The position numbers were made by a program, and so were the translations under genes. Shown here piece after piece: positions 5,511-5,748 of a DNA stretch of 5,748 bases. The stretch is from Burkholderiales bacterium (GTDB lineage Bacteria; Pseudomonadota; Gammaproteobacteria; Burkholderiales; Usitatibacteraceae): the NCBI GenBank assembly GCA_026786225.1, contig JAJAYN010000125.1, positions 1 to 5,748 on the forward strand. The letters are read 5' to 3'. The notes under the pieces are model-generated. The model had not been told where the DNA came from. It worked only from the letters and a program-made list of their open reading frames with translations, and did no database searches. Numbering within the stretch: position 1 is the stretch's first letter; the number at the start of each line of letters is the position of its first letter.

Positions 5511-5748
5511 CCGTTTTTGCCTGTCGTTTGTACTGCTGGTTGTATGTCGATTTTTTCCTGCAGGAAGCGTTCAGCGGCCTCAAGCACACGATCACGGTTG
5601 AACAAGATGTCCTCTCGCGCAAGCTTGACTTCCACATCGGGTTTTACACCTTCGCCCTCGATACGCTTGCCTTTCGGCGTGATGAAGCCCAGTTCGCTGT
5701 ATGCAAGCTGTCCCCCACCGGCTAAGTCGGCATAACCGAGATAACCTA
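5507..5748 (-). CDS. S41 family (C-terminal processing) peptidase, C-terminal fragment
   Basis: The minus strand is open from the right edge to TGA at 5509-5507 and gives 79 residues. The stretch GGGQLAYSELGFITPKGKRI (10-29), followed by EGEGVKPDVEV (30-40), is the conserved tail of the S41 protease domain (tail-specific protease or CtpA-like, or related S41 members). In this family it follows the catalytic Ser/Lys region, which lies outside the window. After it come a helical stretch (LFNRDRVLEAAERFLQEK) and a short polar tail. The stop overlaps the PanE-like start by four bases (ATGA), which places both genes in one transcript. Because only the tail is visible, signal peptide, PDZ domain and catalytic residues cannot be judged. 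Confidence 0.85.
   Translation of the reverse strand, partial: GYLGYADLAGGGQLAYSELGFITPKGKRIEGEGVKPDVEVKLAREDILFNRDRVLEAAERFLQEKIDIQPAVQTTGKNG

Overview
The window looks like ordinary chromosome of a fairly GC-rich proteobacterium. The gene families and their wording (a TAXI-type TRAP transporter, a class III aminotransferase, a PanE-family reductase and an S41 peptidase tail) fit a beta-proteobacterium of the Burkholderiales type. That placement is inferred from family resemblance, not from a marker gene.

Layout, left to right: (1) positions 1-1342, minus strand: the N-terminal 447 residues of a fused TRAP transporter permease that runs off the left edge. (2) 1343-1749: a non-coding gap between divergent genes. 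It holds two direct copies and one inverted partial copy of a C/G-rich repeat. (3) 1750-3072, plus strand: a complete class III PLP-dependent aminotransferase. (4) 3091-3118: a perfect 12-bp hairpin with T-tracts on both strands, ending two convergent genes. (5) 3138-4133, minus strand: a complete TAXI-family TRAP solute-binding protein with a signal peptide. (6) 4134-4574: a 441-bp non-coding stretch with a possible sigma-54 promoter and a far-upstream palindrome plus hairpin. (7) 4575-5510, minus strand: a complete ketopantoate reductase (PanE/ApbA) family protein. (8) 5507-5748, minus strand: the C-terminal 79 residues of an S41 (C-terminal processing) peptidase, whose stop overlaps the reductase start as ATGA.

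How the genes may work together: the binding protein and the fused permease are the two parts of one TAXI TRAP importer, which takes up a small organic acid or amino acid using an ion gradient. Here they are split by an aminotransferase on the opposite strand. The aminotransferase may process the imported compound, but its substrate cannot be read from the sequence. The S41 peptidase and the reductase form a separate, translationally coupled pair. I see no mobile element, CRISPR array, tRNA, rRNA or phage gene. Nothing here amounts to a new defence or mobile system. The most interesting points are the split transporter locus, the repeat cluster and the possible nitrogen-type control region.
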